Source: CAZAKZ01 sp964485695
Lineage (GTDB): Bacteria > Planctomycetota > JAFGQW01
DNA length: 64,000 nt
Direction: 5' to 3'
Assembly (NCBI GenBank): GCA_964485695.1
Contig: CAZAKZ010000009.1
Coordinates: 15,619 to 79,618 of the forward strand
Shown here: positions 1 through 8,732 of the stretch, in pieces
How the letters are laid out: each line of letters opens with the position of its first letter
Position numbering within the stretch: the stretch's first letter is position 1
Position numbers and translations under genes: made by a program
The notes under the pieces: generated by a model
Told to the model about the DNA's origin: nothing
Seen by the model: only the letters and a program-made list of their open reading frames with translations
The model's database searches: none

Positions 1-2170
1 GCAGCCGGGCCGCCTCCACCCGGTCGACTTCACCGAGGAATCCGAGGGCGCGCTCCGGATCACCGAGACGATTCGCTTCACACAGCATCTCGAACGCAAG
101 CAGCTGCCGGACGCCCGGACCGGACTCGAGCATCCTGCGAACCGCGGCCCTGCCGGCCTTGCCAATACGCAGGAGCTGCCGCACGTGGCGGCGGGCGATC
201 TTCACCGGAGCACGCTTCATGCGCTGCTCGAGCCGTTTCACCGCGGTCTTGGGCATGGTGGTCGCATTTTCGAGAGCGTGCTGCGCGCCACGGTGAATCC
301 AGGTCTCTTCGGACTCGAGGAAGTCCACGACGGCCTCGGCGCCCTTGGGCCCGGCAATGAGAAGAACGTGGAACACCTCGTGCGCGCGGTCGTCCTCGTT
401 CGTGCCGATCTGCTCGAGGAGCGCGGGCACCGCGGGCGCGACCTTTTCCCCCCAGTCCTGAACCCGAAGCGACGCCCGCACCTGCACGGCCGGGTCCGGG
501 TCCGCCACCAGCGGCACGAGCGCATCCAGGGCTTCGGGGCCGATGCGGACGAGGGCCTTGACCACCGAGAGACGCACCTCGGCCCCTTCGGGACCGGTGT
601 GCGTCCTCCGGATCTTCACGAGCGTCTCGATGCCCTCGGCCCCTTTTCCGGCAAGGGCGTCGATTCGCGCCTGGAGGGCGCGCGTCCACTGCGTGCCCGA
701 ACGCTTTCCCGGGACGGCCTCCACGATCTGGAGACTCAGCTTGAGGTCCAATCGATCCCTGTCCGGCCTCGTCCCGACCAGCGACACCTCATCCACGGCG
801 CCGAAGGTCGCGTACGGGTCGCGCTTTCCGCTGTCGAAGGGCACCTCCACGTCCTGCCAGCCCGCCTTCAGCGCCGGGAGCGGAAACCGGATCTCGCCGA
901 GGCGGCCGTATGGCAAGTCGGGTTCCTCGTCGAAGCGCACGAGGAACGCCCCGGCCGGGACGTTCCGGTCCACACCGAGGCGAAGGCGGATCGCCCTGTA
1001 CGGACGAAGGTCTTGCGGTAGGCACCGGAGTCGCAGGACGGCGCCCTTCCCGGTGTGGCCGCACCACTCGATGGCCGACACCCGGTCCTGCCGGTAGAGG
1101 CGGACGGGGCCCGGTCGGCCGAACACCATGGAGCGGTCGCGGTCCTCGGTGAAGTACATCTTCTCCGGCCGCAAGGGTGGCCACGAGCCGTTCGCATTCC
1201 ACCGGACGTCGTCAACGTCGATGAAGAGCGAGTCCACCCCGTCTTTGAGTTGCGTGGAGAATGCCAGGTAGATCGTGGCGTCCTGGGCATATTTCGCCCT
1301 CCGGCGCCCGAAGAACGCCAGCGGCAAATCGTAGTCCTGCCACATTCGTCCGGGTTCCTGCGCTTCCAGGTAGAGGAACTCGCCGTACGCGTTCCCAAGC
1401 CAGATCCCCACGCCGCGGTCCATGTCCACGGTCGAACGCATCCGGAAGGCGAGGCGCCCGTAATTGCGGGGAACGCGCGGCACCGGCCGCAGGTAGAGGT
1501 AGCTCGCCTTGCCGTTGCGGTTCACCTTCCAGCGCAGGTGGCCCGATCCCTCCTCCGATTTCCGGACGAACTGCACGGCGCCGTTCTGCACCTCCACGTT
1601 CGGGTGATGCATGGCGTCGTCGAAATCGATGGGATCCACCGTACGCCGCCACCACCGGTGTCCTCCTGGATGGAGCAGCACGTGGTCGATGCACACATCC
1701 ACTGCGCCGCGGTCCTTGCCGAAGATAAAGGCGAGCCGGTGGAGCTTCCGGGGATCGGTTGCGCCGGCTCGCCTGAAGGCGTTCACGGGTAAGCCGAACC
1801 GCTGCCAGCCGGAAGACACGCCGAGTACCGGCATGCAGAATCTGTAGTGGTCGCCGCTGCTCTTTCCCTCCAGCGCGATGTGCAGAACGTCGTGGGAGAT
1901 CGGACGCAGCGTCCGGATGGAAAACGAGATCTTGCCCCAGCCGGAGAGGTCGTTCTTTGCCAGGGGGAGAATCAGGCGGACTTCGGTCCCGTCCCTGGCG
2001 GCGGTCCAGTGCACGGCACGGTCGCCCACGGCCGCCTCGTCGGTCCACGCCACCTTGCCTCCGGTCGTCCGGGGCAGAGGCCCCGCCTCGAAGTCGGCGA
2101 CAAGGAGCGGACGGTTCTGCGCCGCAACCGTACCGGAGAATGCCAGGAGAAGTACAATGACCCGCAACAT
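1..2170 (-). CDS. Secreted protein with three jelly-roll-like modules and C-terminal HEAT-like repeats (partial)
   Basis: The reading frame is open from ATG at 2170 to the left edge of the window, so the C-terminus is missing; at least 723 codons are present. Residues 1-18 form a signal peptide (MLRVIVLLLAFSGTVAAQ). Three similar modules follow at about 20-160, 175-350 and 365-490. Each has a sheet-like stretch, then GWQRFGLPV, MWQDYDLPL or GWQDVEVPF, and ends in an acidic strand (VDVCIDHVLL, SLFIDVDDVRW, FGAVDEVSLV). This is the style of carbohydrate-binding jelly rolls (CBM11-like), an inference from pattern only. From about residue 500 the protein becomes helical with HEAT-like units (ALVRIGPEALDALVPLVAD, APAVPALLEQIG). 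It is probably exported and binds sugar or protein. No catalytic motif is visible, and I do not recognise a specific family. Confidence 0.8.
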   Translation of the reverse strand, partial: MLRVIVLLLAFSGTVAAQNRPLLVADFEAGPLPRTTGGKVAWTDEAAVGDRAVHWTAARDGTEVRLILPLAKNDLSGWGKISFSIRTLRPISHDVLHIALEGKSSGDHYRFCMPVLGVSSGWQRFGLPVNAFRRAGATDPRKLHRLAFIFGKDRGAVDVCIDHVLLHPGGHRWWRRTVDPIDFDDAMHHPNVEVQNGAVQFVRKSEEGSGHLRWKVNRNGKASYLYLRPVPRVPRNYGRLAFRMRSTVDMDRGVGIWLGNAYGEFLYLEAQEPGRMWQDYDLPLAFFGRRRAKYAQDATIYLAFSTQLKDGVDSLFIDVDDVRWNANGSWPPLRPEKMYFTEDRDRSMVFGRPGPVRLYRQDRVSAIEWCGHTGKGAVLRLRCLPQDLRPYRAIRLRLGVDRNVPAGAFLVRFDEEPDLPYGRLGEIRFPLPALKAGWQDVEVPFDSGKRDPYATFGAVDEVSLVGTRPDRDRLDLKLSLQIVEAVPGKRSGTQWTRALQARIDALAGKGAEGIETLVKIRRTHTGPEGAEVRLSVVKALVRIGPEALDALVPLVADPDPAVQVRASLRVQDWGEKVAPAVPALLEQIGTNEDDRAHEVFHVLLIAGPKGAEAVVDFLESEETWIHRGAQHALENATTMPKTAVKRLEQRMKRAPVKIARRHVRQLLRIGKAGRAAVRRMLESGPGVRQLLAFEMLCEANRLGDPERALGFLGEVDRVEAARL

Positions 2171-2298
2171 GGCTGCTCTCCTCGAATCCTGTCCGGCCGT
2201 CCCGCCCGCGGTAGTACGTCGGATGATACCGCTGTCGAGGATATCAGGTCTCCCGGCAGGCGTCAACGCCGGGAACGATCGTGCGGAGAAGCGCGAAA

Positions 2299-2925
2299 TC
2301 AGTCAGCCTCGATGTCCAGCCCCTCAAGGAGCGGAGAGCTACTCTGCGTGACCACCGTGGCCATGGCCAGGACAGGCTCGGGCCGCTCTCCGTCCTTCCA
2401 GCGCGGGTACCCGCCGCGCCAGACGTACCGGATCAGCTCGTGGAAGACGATCCGGCTGAACCGGTATTTACCGATGCGGACCCCGCCCCCCGCCGCATCC
2501 AGGACAAAGGGGATCCGCTCGGGCCGGGCGTACTTCTCGATAATGCCTTGCACCTCGGCCCGGTTCCGGTATCCGCCGGGCATCTGCCGGAAATCTTCGG
2601 GCCGCTCCGGGAAGGGAAACCGGCGGTAGACCTCGCCGATGAATCCCGTGAAGCGAAGCCCGTGGATGACGCCCATGAGGTCGCCGACGTCCTCGGCCTC
2701 GGGGATGTGGTGCACCTCCCAGGCGTCGGTCCCGTCGGACCCGGCCGCAATCTCCACGACGCGGTCGCAGAACTCAGGCGCGAAGAAGAAGTAGTTCTCG
2801 AGCAGGAGCATGTCCGTGTCGATGTTGAAGAATCCGAAGGCGAGGGTGCCGTGGTCGAGAGATTCAAAGGCGAGGGGCATGACAAGGGCCTCGTCCACCG
2901 GGTTGAATGGAGTCCAATGGATCAC
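2299..2925 (-). CDS. Conserved hypothetical protein, cytosolic, function unknown
   Basis: The frame is open back to 3009, but its first 20 or so codons lie inside the inverted repeat at 2951-3021, so a later start is likely. GTG at 2925 (then IHWTPFNPVDEALV) or ATG at 2881 (MPLAFESLDHG) are the best candidates; neither has a strong Shine-Dalgarno. The product is about 190-210 residues, acidic, without signal peptide or membrane segments. It contains hydrophobic strands (GTLAFGFFNIDTDMLLLEN), a central ILE/VAL-rich part and a C-terminal GGGVRIGKYRFSRIVFHELI segment. I do not recognise the family. It lies between two secreted-protein genes on the same strand, 128 bases upstream of the jelly-roll/HEAT gene. 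Confidence 0.65.
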   Translation of the reverse strand: MIHWTPFNPVDEALVMPLAFESLDHGTLAFGFFNIDTDMLLLENYFFFAPEFCDRVVEIAAGSDGTDAWEVHHIPEAEDVGDLMGVIHGLRFTGFIGEVYRRFPFPERPEDFRQMPGGYRNRAEVQGIIEKYARPERIPFVLDAAGGGVRIGKYRFSRIVFHELIRYVWRGGYPRWKDGERPEPVLAMATVVTQSSSPLLEGLDIEAD

Positions 2926-2950
2926 GCGTGCTGATCCCACGACCTTGTAT

Positions 2951-3021
2951 TGGCCAGAATTGGGCCGTTTCTCCCGTGTGGGACACTCCACGCACCTGAG
3001 ACGGCCCATTTTTGGCCAAAA
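2951..3021. repeat. Imperfect long inverted repeat / structured hairpin
   Basis: The arms at 2951-2975 and 2998-3021 (TTGGCCAGAATTGGGCCG versus CGGCCCATTTTTGGCCAA) pair with a few mismatches. The loop contains a second smaller GTGTGG/CCACGC stem. It follows the stop codon of the minus-strand Kelch gene at 3056, so it may act as its transcription end or RNA-stabilising structure. No T-run follows on the minus strand, so it is not a standard intrinsic terminator. Confidence 0.6.
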
Positions 3022-3055
3022 AGTAGCCGTGGGGCGGAAGGAAAGGATAGGATCC

Positions 3056-5380
3056 TTACTTCACGATCACCACCGGAACCTCGTTGGTGACCGCGCCCAC
3101 CTGGAGCTTTGTGCAGTAGGTGAGGACCGAGGCGTAGAACTTCAGGCCCACGAGGTTGGGATCCTTGCCCACCTTGATCGAGTAGCAGGCCATCCCCCAT
3201 TTGTCGAGAACGCCGGAGAAGCCCTTCAGGTGGAGGGAGGCCAGCGTCAGGGAGTCGGGCTTGAGGGGCAGGTCCACCTTGCTCTCGCAAACAGGGACCT
3301 GGACGCCGGGCGCCTTGTTGAAGGCGAGGACGCAGAGGTAGAACTTACCGGCCTCCTCGGCTGCTTTCACCTCGAACTTGACACGGCCTCCGGTCTTGAC
3401 CTCGGTCTTCTCGGCCCACAGGCGGATGGGCACGAGGCACCAGGTGTCGGACACCGGTTTCACTTCTCCGTAGCCGCCAAACAGGACGACGCGCTGGCGA
3501 GCGGCGTTGTAGACCATGGCATGGCGGCTCCGCACGGGCGGGTAGTGCTCGGAGTAGATCCGCTTCCAGTTCTTGCCGTCCCACTCGTAGGCGTCGGCGA
3601 GGCGCTGCTTTTCGTACTGACCGCCCACGAGAACCACTCTTTTCTTCAGCCGATCGTAGACCATGGCATGGCCCGTCCTCGGAGAAGGGGAAAAGGAGGG
3701 CTTCACCCGGGTCCACGTCTTGCCGTCGAACTCCCAGGTGTCGTTGAGCTTGACTTCTCCTGGGATCTTTCCCCCGAAGAGCACCACCCGGCCGCGGATC
3801 GGGTCATAGGCCATGGCGGACCGGCTCCGGCGCGACGGTGCCACTAAAGTCTGGACCTCCGTCCAGGTCTTTCCATCCCACATCCAGGTATCTCCAAGCT
3901 TGGAGACGCCGTCGAATCCGCCGAAGAGGAGAATACGGCCACAGGTCAGGGCCGTCATGGTGTGGCGGCTCCGAGCCGGCGGCCTGAAAGTCAGATCCAG
4001 GCTCTTCCAGGACTCGCCGTCGAAGATCCAGGTATCGTCGAGGCGCCGGACCCCGTCGTCGCCACCGAAGAGAAGGTGATGTCCACGGCTGGAAACGTGG
4101 ACCATCTTGTGGTCCCGACGGCCCGAGGGCCGGGCCTCGGTATCCAGCTCTCGCCACCGGAGGTTGTTCCAGATCCAGGTGTCATCCCGGAGCACGGTAT
4201 GGCCCGCCTCTCCGTCATCCCCACCGAAGAGGACGACATGCCGGCGCTTCAGGTCATAGGACATGGCATGGTCGCACCGCGCCGTGGGCGACTCGCCGCA
4301 AGTGTCCGTCCACCCGGCGTCGTCGAGGCCGTTCACCCAGGTGTCGGAGAGGAGGATGACGTTCACGTTGTCCCGGCTGCCGCCATACACCACCAGCTGG
4401 TTCCGGATCTCGTCGAAGGCCGCCGCGTGGCGGTAGCGGGGCGTGGGACCCGGTTTCGAGGCCGTGGGTCGGATCGGAGTCCACTCCGCGCCATCCCATG
4501 CCCATGTATCCCCGAGCCACGTTTCCTGGTTCCCGACGCAACGGTAGCCGCCGAACAGGATCACCCGTCGATGAGAAGGGCTGTAGACCATGGCGTGCTC
4601 GCGGCGTCCGTCCGGCAGAAGCGGGAGCGCCTGGGGGGACACCTCGGTCCAGGTGACGCCGTCGTAGATCCAGGTCGACTGGCCGTACCCCACGCGGTCT
4701 TCCTTGCCGCCGAACAGGACGGTGACACCGTGCTTCGCATCGAACGCCATGGCGGTACCGCGCAGCACCGGAGGGGTTCTGGCCGGGTGCACCTCGACCC
4801 AGTCCTTGCCGTCATACTCCCAGGTGTCGTGGAAGCCGGTCTCGCCGCCGAAGACCAGGATCCGGCCTCGCCGGGCGTCGTACGCCATGGCGTGGCCGTA
4901 CCGGGCGGCAGGCGCATGCGGCGTCGTGATGCAGGTCCAGCCCTCTCCGTCCCATTCCCAGGTGTCATTCAGGATACCGCTGCCATGCCGGCCTCCGAAC
5001 AGCACGGTGACCTTGCGCGCAGCATCATAGGCCATGGCATGGTCGTACCGGGCGTCGGGGGACACCACCGGCCATCTCGGGTACCAGTCCGATCCGGTCC
5101 ACACCCAGGTATCCCCGAGGGCATCGTTCCGGTCGCTTCCCCCGAACAGGACGATGTGCCGGGCGTCGGCGTGATACGCCATGGCCAGGTCACGGCGGTT
5201 GTTGAGAACGGCCTCACGGAGCCAGGTCGTCTTACCCAGGATCTTGCAGTCCAGGGCTTGTGCCTCCAACGCGCAAGGAACCAACCAACCCGTCAGGAAG
5301 ACCCAGCTCATCAGGGCCAGCCACCCTGTCCGTACGGTTCTGGACCCGAATCCCTCTTCTCTTCGCCGCGCTCTTGGCAT
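3056..5380 (-). CDS. Exported Kelch-repeat protein with twelve repeats and a C-terminal beta domain
   Basis: ATG at 5380 is chosen over an in-frame ATG at 5443 because GGGAG lies 8 bases upstream and the product starts with a basic n-region and a hydrophobic core ending ALEAQA, a signal peptide. About twelve Kelch units follow, each with the pattern R..HAMAYD......VLFGG then L.DTW.WDG..W. Twelve repeats fit two six-bladed propellers. The last 125 residues or so are not Kelch: they begin near RLWAEKTEVKTGGRVKFEV, contain LPLKPDSLTL and end VPVVIVK. This tail resembles the C-terminal domains of the proteins at 16665 and 31212. The likely role is extracellular binding or adhesion; no enzyme motif is seen. 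An imperfect hairpin lies just downstream. Confidence 0.88.
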   Translation of the reverse strand: MPRARRREEGFGSRTVRTGWLALMSWVFLTGWLVPCALEAQALDCKILGKTTWLREAVLNNRRDLAMAYHADARHIVLFGGSDRNDALGDTWVWTGSDWYPRWPVVSPDARYDHAMAYDAARKVTVLFGGRHGSGILNDTWEWDGEGWTCITTPHAPAARYGHAMAYDARRGRILVFGGETGFHDTWEYDGKDWVEVHPARTPPVLRGTAMAFDAKHGVTVLFGGKEDRVGYGQSTWIYDGVTWTEVSPQALPLLPDGRREHAMVYSPSHRRVILFGGYRCVGNQETWLGDTWAWDGAEWTPIRPTASKPGPTPRYRHAAAFDEIRNQLVVYGGSRDNVNVILLSDTWVNGLDDAGWTDTCGESPTARCDHAMSYDLKRRHVVLFGGDDGEAGHTVLRDDTWIWNNLRWRELDTEARPSGRRDHKMVHVSSRGHHLLFGGDDGVRRLDDTWIFDGESWKSLDLTFRPPARSRHTMTALTCGRILLFGGFDGVSKLGDTWMWDGKTWTEVQTLVAPSRRSRSAMAYDPIRGRVVLFGGKIPGEVKLNDTWEFDGKTWTRVKPSFSPSPRTGHAMVYDRLKKRVVLVGGQYEKQRLADAYEWDGKNWKRIYSEHYPPVRSRHAMVYNAARQRVVLFGGYGEVKPVSDTWCLVPIRLWAEKTEVKTGGRVKFEVKAAEEAGKFYLCVLAFNKAPGVQVPVCESKVDLPLKPDSLTLASLHLKGFSGVLDKWGMACYSIKVGKDPNLVGLKFYASVLTYCTKLQVGAVTNEVPVVIVK

Positions 5381-5681
5381 GGACCCTGCTCCCGGAAAAT
5401 CAAATGGATCGGATGGAAAGGCGTGCGGGGGGAGGGATCCCAACCTCCCCCATACCCCCAGTCTCCAAGGATTTCATCGTCCGATTGCCCACCCTTCTAC
5501 TGGGCAATATATGCGCTGAAATTCGTTCCCGGAGGCAGGCTGAATCCCGGGGTGGGCGCCGGGGTAATCGCGCTGTCCGAGGGCGTGAATGAATCTTTTT
5601 CCTTGACGATCCGGCGCCGAATCCCGAGAGTCGGGTCGTGGTCAGACAGCCCGTGATCCGCACACAATCGAAGAGGAGGCC

Positions 5682-8600
5682 ATGACGCCACCCGCCGAAA
5701 ACCGGGGACCCTGTTTCCTCGAGATCGCCCTGTCGCTTCTGGTATTCTGCCTCCTGGTTTCCCTCTTCTTCCACAACGTGGTGCTCGGTGACCGCACCGT
5801 GGCCTCGGCCCCGCACATCGCTTTCACCCTGCCGGAAGGTCCGTACGGCCTGGCGGCGCCCCGCGGCCCCGGCACCCGGACCCCGCTCTATGACCCCTGG
5901 GGCCCGGGTCACATCCACGAGGCCAACTTCCCCTACCGGGACCGGGCCGTCCGGTCCGGAGCCCTGCCCTTGTGGCACCCCCACGAGGCGTGTGGAAATC
6001 CCTATTTCGCCGGCCTCCTCCCCGGCCTCCTGTTTCCACCTTCCTACCTCATGCACCTGGTCCCGCCGACCCGCGGCTTCGACATCACCTTTCTGGCCCG
6101 GCTGGTACTGGCGGGCTGGTTGTTGTTTCTCTTCTTGCGCGTCCATGGTCTGAACCGGTCGGCCGCCTTCCTGGGCGGCGCCGCATTCCTGGGCTCCGGA
6201 TACATGGTGATCTCTCTGAACCTCTGGAACGCCGGCGTGGAGAGTCTCATCCCCGGCCTTCTCCTCGCCCTCGAGTGCCTGGCCAGGCGGGGAAGGCCCG
6301 TCCACGTGCTCCTGGCCGTGGTCATGATCTTCTGCGTGGGCGTGGGAGGCAATCCCGAGTCCTCCTTTCTGGCCCTGGTCCTGGGGGGAATCTATTTCCT
6401 GATCCGGGTTCTCACTGCCCCCCGGGGCGCCCGCGGGATCCGCCTGGGGTACGGCATCCTTGCCCACGGTATCGCGGGCATGCTGGCCGCGCCGCAGCTC
6501 CTCCCCTTCCTGGAGTTCTTGCGCCATTCGCAGCACGTCCACCCTCCGGGCGCAGCCAGCCTCCACGCTTCCTGGCTGGCCCTGCCCACGTGGATCGCGC
6601 CGGAATTCTACCAGGAGGCCATGAACTGGACCGCCTCCAAGCGATCCCTTATCTTCTACACAGGCGCGCTGCCTCCGGTCCTGGCCTGCACGGCCCTGCT
6701 GAGTCCCGGGCGGCGGTTCCTCAAGTTCTTCTGCCTCGGCGCCACGATCCTCATCGGCCTCTGGCACTTCGGCGTCCCCGGCATCGACGTGCTGAACCGG
6801 CTTCCCATCTTCTCCCGCATCAACGTTCTCAAGTATCCGGCGGTCTACCCGGGCTTCCTGATCGCGGTCCTCTGCGGGGTGGGATTCCATCACCTGACCA
6901 CCACCATGGCGATCCGGGCCTCGAAGCGCCTCGCACTGTCCGCCGTGTTGGTGGGCGCGGTGCCGGCCGCGTTTGTCCTGCTCTGGCTCGGCGGCCACCT
7001 CTCCGGCCACGCCCCCGAGAGCCTGCGCCTCGGTCTGGAACACGCGACGGCTCCCACCCTCGGCCTCCTCCCGACTTTCCTGGCTGCAGTGCTGCTCCTG
7101 AGCGCCCTGCTGGCGGCGCGTCCGACATGGCGCGTCGTGGGGCTCTTCCTCCTGGCAGTGGTCGTCCTCTTCGAGGTCCATACGTACGTGCCCCGTAAGC
7201 ACTATCCGAAAGGCGGCGATCCCTTCCAGCCGCCCCCGTTTCTTTCCGCAGTGCACGGGGATCGCCGGACCTTCCGGGTCTTCTCCCCGGACCGGGTGCT
7301 CTGCCCCAACACAGCCGGCGTCTATGCCCTGAACGATGTGCGCTACGCCGAGGCGCTCAAGATCACCCGCTACACCCGCCTCATCGGTAAGGCTTTCGCC
7401 TTCCCGGACGCCCATGACTACTTCCCCACCGAGGGGTCGAAGCGGCTGAAAGTACCCCGCCGCACCCTCTCTCTCCTGGGCGTGCGATATGTGTTCAGTC
7501 GGGGAGATCCCGTGCCTCTCGAACTGAAGCGACTGGATCCGGGCGCAAGATCCGAGTTCGCTGTGAAGCTCTCGGAAGGCGGGGCCGTGGTGTCGGGCGA
7601 GGTCTCGACTCCGGGCGAGGATAGGGCCGGGATCCGGATCCAGGAGGTGGATACGACCTCCAGTCGCCTCCTGGCTCGAGGTGACGTTCTCCCGGGCAAG
7701 GCCGGAGTGATCCGCCTTGAGGGAAACCCGGGCGCACCGGACGAACGTTTCTACCTGCTGTTCCCCGATCTGAAAAAGGCCGAGGTCATCCTGAAATCGA
7801 TTCTCTGGGGCGACCGCAGCCTGGACCTGCGCCTCCTGAAGCAGTGTGTTCAACACCATGACGCCGTGTTCCTGGAGAAGGAAAACGCCCTGGTGATTTC
7901 CGGCTTCTCCAGGATCGTCTACCTGCCCCCCCTCGAGGCCGGGCATCGGAGGGAAGCGGTTCTGGAGGGGCGTTGCACCGGAGCTTCCAGGGTCCCGGTG
8001 ATCCTGGCTGCGGCCCGTTGCCGGACCTTGGCCGAGGTGCATGCCGGGCCGGCGGAGGGAAGGAAGAAAAAAATCCACCTCGACCTGAGGCCCCTGGCGG
8101 GCCGGGACCGGGTTCTCGGCATCGAGTCCACGGGCCCCGGCCCCGCCGTGTTCCACCGGCTGCGCCTCGACCTGGACGGACTGCGATACCGCGGCGATTT
8201 CGAGGACATCCAGGTTTGGGAGAACGAGGCCGCCCTGGACCGGGCCTTCGGCGTCTATCGCGCGGAGTTCCTCTCCAGCGAAGAGACCCAGCTGGACCGG
8301 CTCCTGAACCCGTCCTTTTCGTTCAAGGACACGGTGCTCCTCACGTCCAAGCCCGAGGGCTGGTCCCCCCCCCGGACCGATCCGTCCTGCCGGCCCGAGG
8401 TACGCTGGAAGCATGAAAGTGCCTCCGGAGCCAAGGTGACCCTCGATGTAAAATTCCCCGCCCGGGGCTTGCTGGTGCTCACCGACAACCACTACCCGGG
8501 ATGGGCGGCGTACGTGGACGGAGAACCCGCGCCCCTCCTCAGGGCGAACTACACCTTCCGGGCCGTGGCCGTGCCCGCCGGAGACCACCGGGTGGAGTTC

Positions 8601-8732
8601 GTGTTCTGGCCGGCCTCTCTGCAATACGGCCTCGTGCTGGCGGCCGTGGGCGCGGGGGTGCTGTTGCTCTTCTTCGTGGCCGCCTTCCGGAGACGGCGGC
8701 GTCCGGCGCCTACTCCCCGCGCTTCCGCTTGA
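5682..8732 (+). CDS. YfhO-family polytopic membrane protein (GT-C-like)
   Basis: The 1016-residue product has a GAGGAGG site just before ATG 5682. The N-terminal half carries about 12 hydrophobic segments, with a large first loop holding the YfhO-type sequence NFPYRDRAVRSGALPLWHPH and later SRINVLKYPAVYPGF. A soluble region follows (about 500-930). Near the C-terminus LTDNHYPGWAAYVDGEPAP and AGDHRVEFVFWP precede a last membrane segment and a basic tail; this PGW..YVDG signature is characteristic of the YfhO family. YfhO-type proteins in Gram-positives act in teichoic acid glycosylation, so a role in transferring sugars to surface polymers is a reasonable inference. The 3' end overlaps the convergent HEAT-repeat gene by 23 bases. 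Confidence 0.88.
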   Translation: MTPPAENRGPCFLEIALSLLVFCLLVSLFFHNVVLGDRTVASAPHIAFTLPEGPYGLAAPRGPGTRTPLYDPWGPGHIHEANFPYRDRAVRSGALPLWHPHEACGNPYFAGLLPGLLFPPSYLMHLVPPTRGFDITFLARLVLAGWLLFLFLRVHGLNRSAAFLGGAAFLGSGYMVISLNLWNAGVESLIPGLLLALECLARRGRPVHVLLAVVMIFCVGVGGNPESSFLALVLGGIYFLIRVLTAPRGARGIRLGYGILAHGIAGMLAAPQLLPFLEFLRHSQHVHPPGAASLHASWLALPTWIAPEFYQEAMNWTASKRSLIFYTGALPPVLACTALLSPGRRFLKFFCLGATILIGLWHFGVPGIDVLNRLPIFSRINVLKYPAVYPGFLIAVLCGVGFHHLTTTMAIRASKRLALSAVLVGAVPAAFVLLWLGGHLSGHAPESLRLGLEHATAPTLGLLPTFLAAVLLLSALLAARPTWRVVGLFLLAVVVLFEVHTYVPRKHYPKGGDPFQPPPFLSAVHGDRRTFRVFSPDRVLCPNTAGVYALNDVRYAEALKITRYTRLIGKAFAFPDAHDYFPTEGSKRLKVPRRTLSLLGVRYVFSRGDPVPLELKRLDPGARSEFAVKLSEGGAVVSGEVSTPGEDRAGIRIQEVDTTSSRLLARGDVLPGKAGVIRLEGNPGAPDERFYLLFPDLKKAEVILKSILWGDRSLDLRLLKQCVQHHDAVFLEKENALVISGFSRIVYLPPLEAGHRREAVLEGRCTGASRVPVILAAARCRTLAEVHAGPAEGRKKKIHLDLRPLAGRDRVLGIESTGPGPAVFHRLRLDLDGLRYRGDFEDIQVWENEAALDRAFGVYRAEFLSSEETQLDRLLNPSFSFKDTVLLTSKPEGWSPPRTDPSCRPEVRWKHESASGAKVTLDVKFPARGLLVLTDNHYPGWAAYVDGEPAPLLRANYTFRAVAVPAGDHRVEFVFWPASLQYGLVLAAVGAGVLLLFFVAAFRRRRRPAPTPRASA

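Noticed and set aside
185..1792. Plus-strand frames at 185-1021 and 1055-1792.
   Set aside because: They are antisense to the continuous minus-strand frame starting at 2170, which has a signal peptide and repeated modules.
2951..3009. N-terminal extension of the 2299 protein to ATG 3009.
   Set aside because: Its codons fall inside an inverted repeat and the sequence (MGRLRCVECPTREKR) is unlike the rest of the protein.
5400..8624. A minus-strand frame of 1074 codons antisense to the YfhO-like gene.
   Set aside because: Rich in G, E, R and H with no motifs; the plus strand carries a clear YfhO-family protein.
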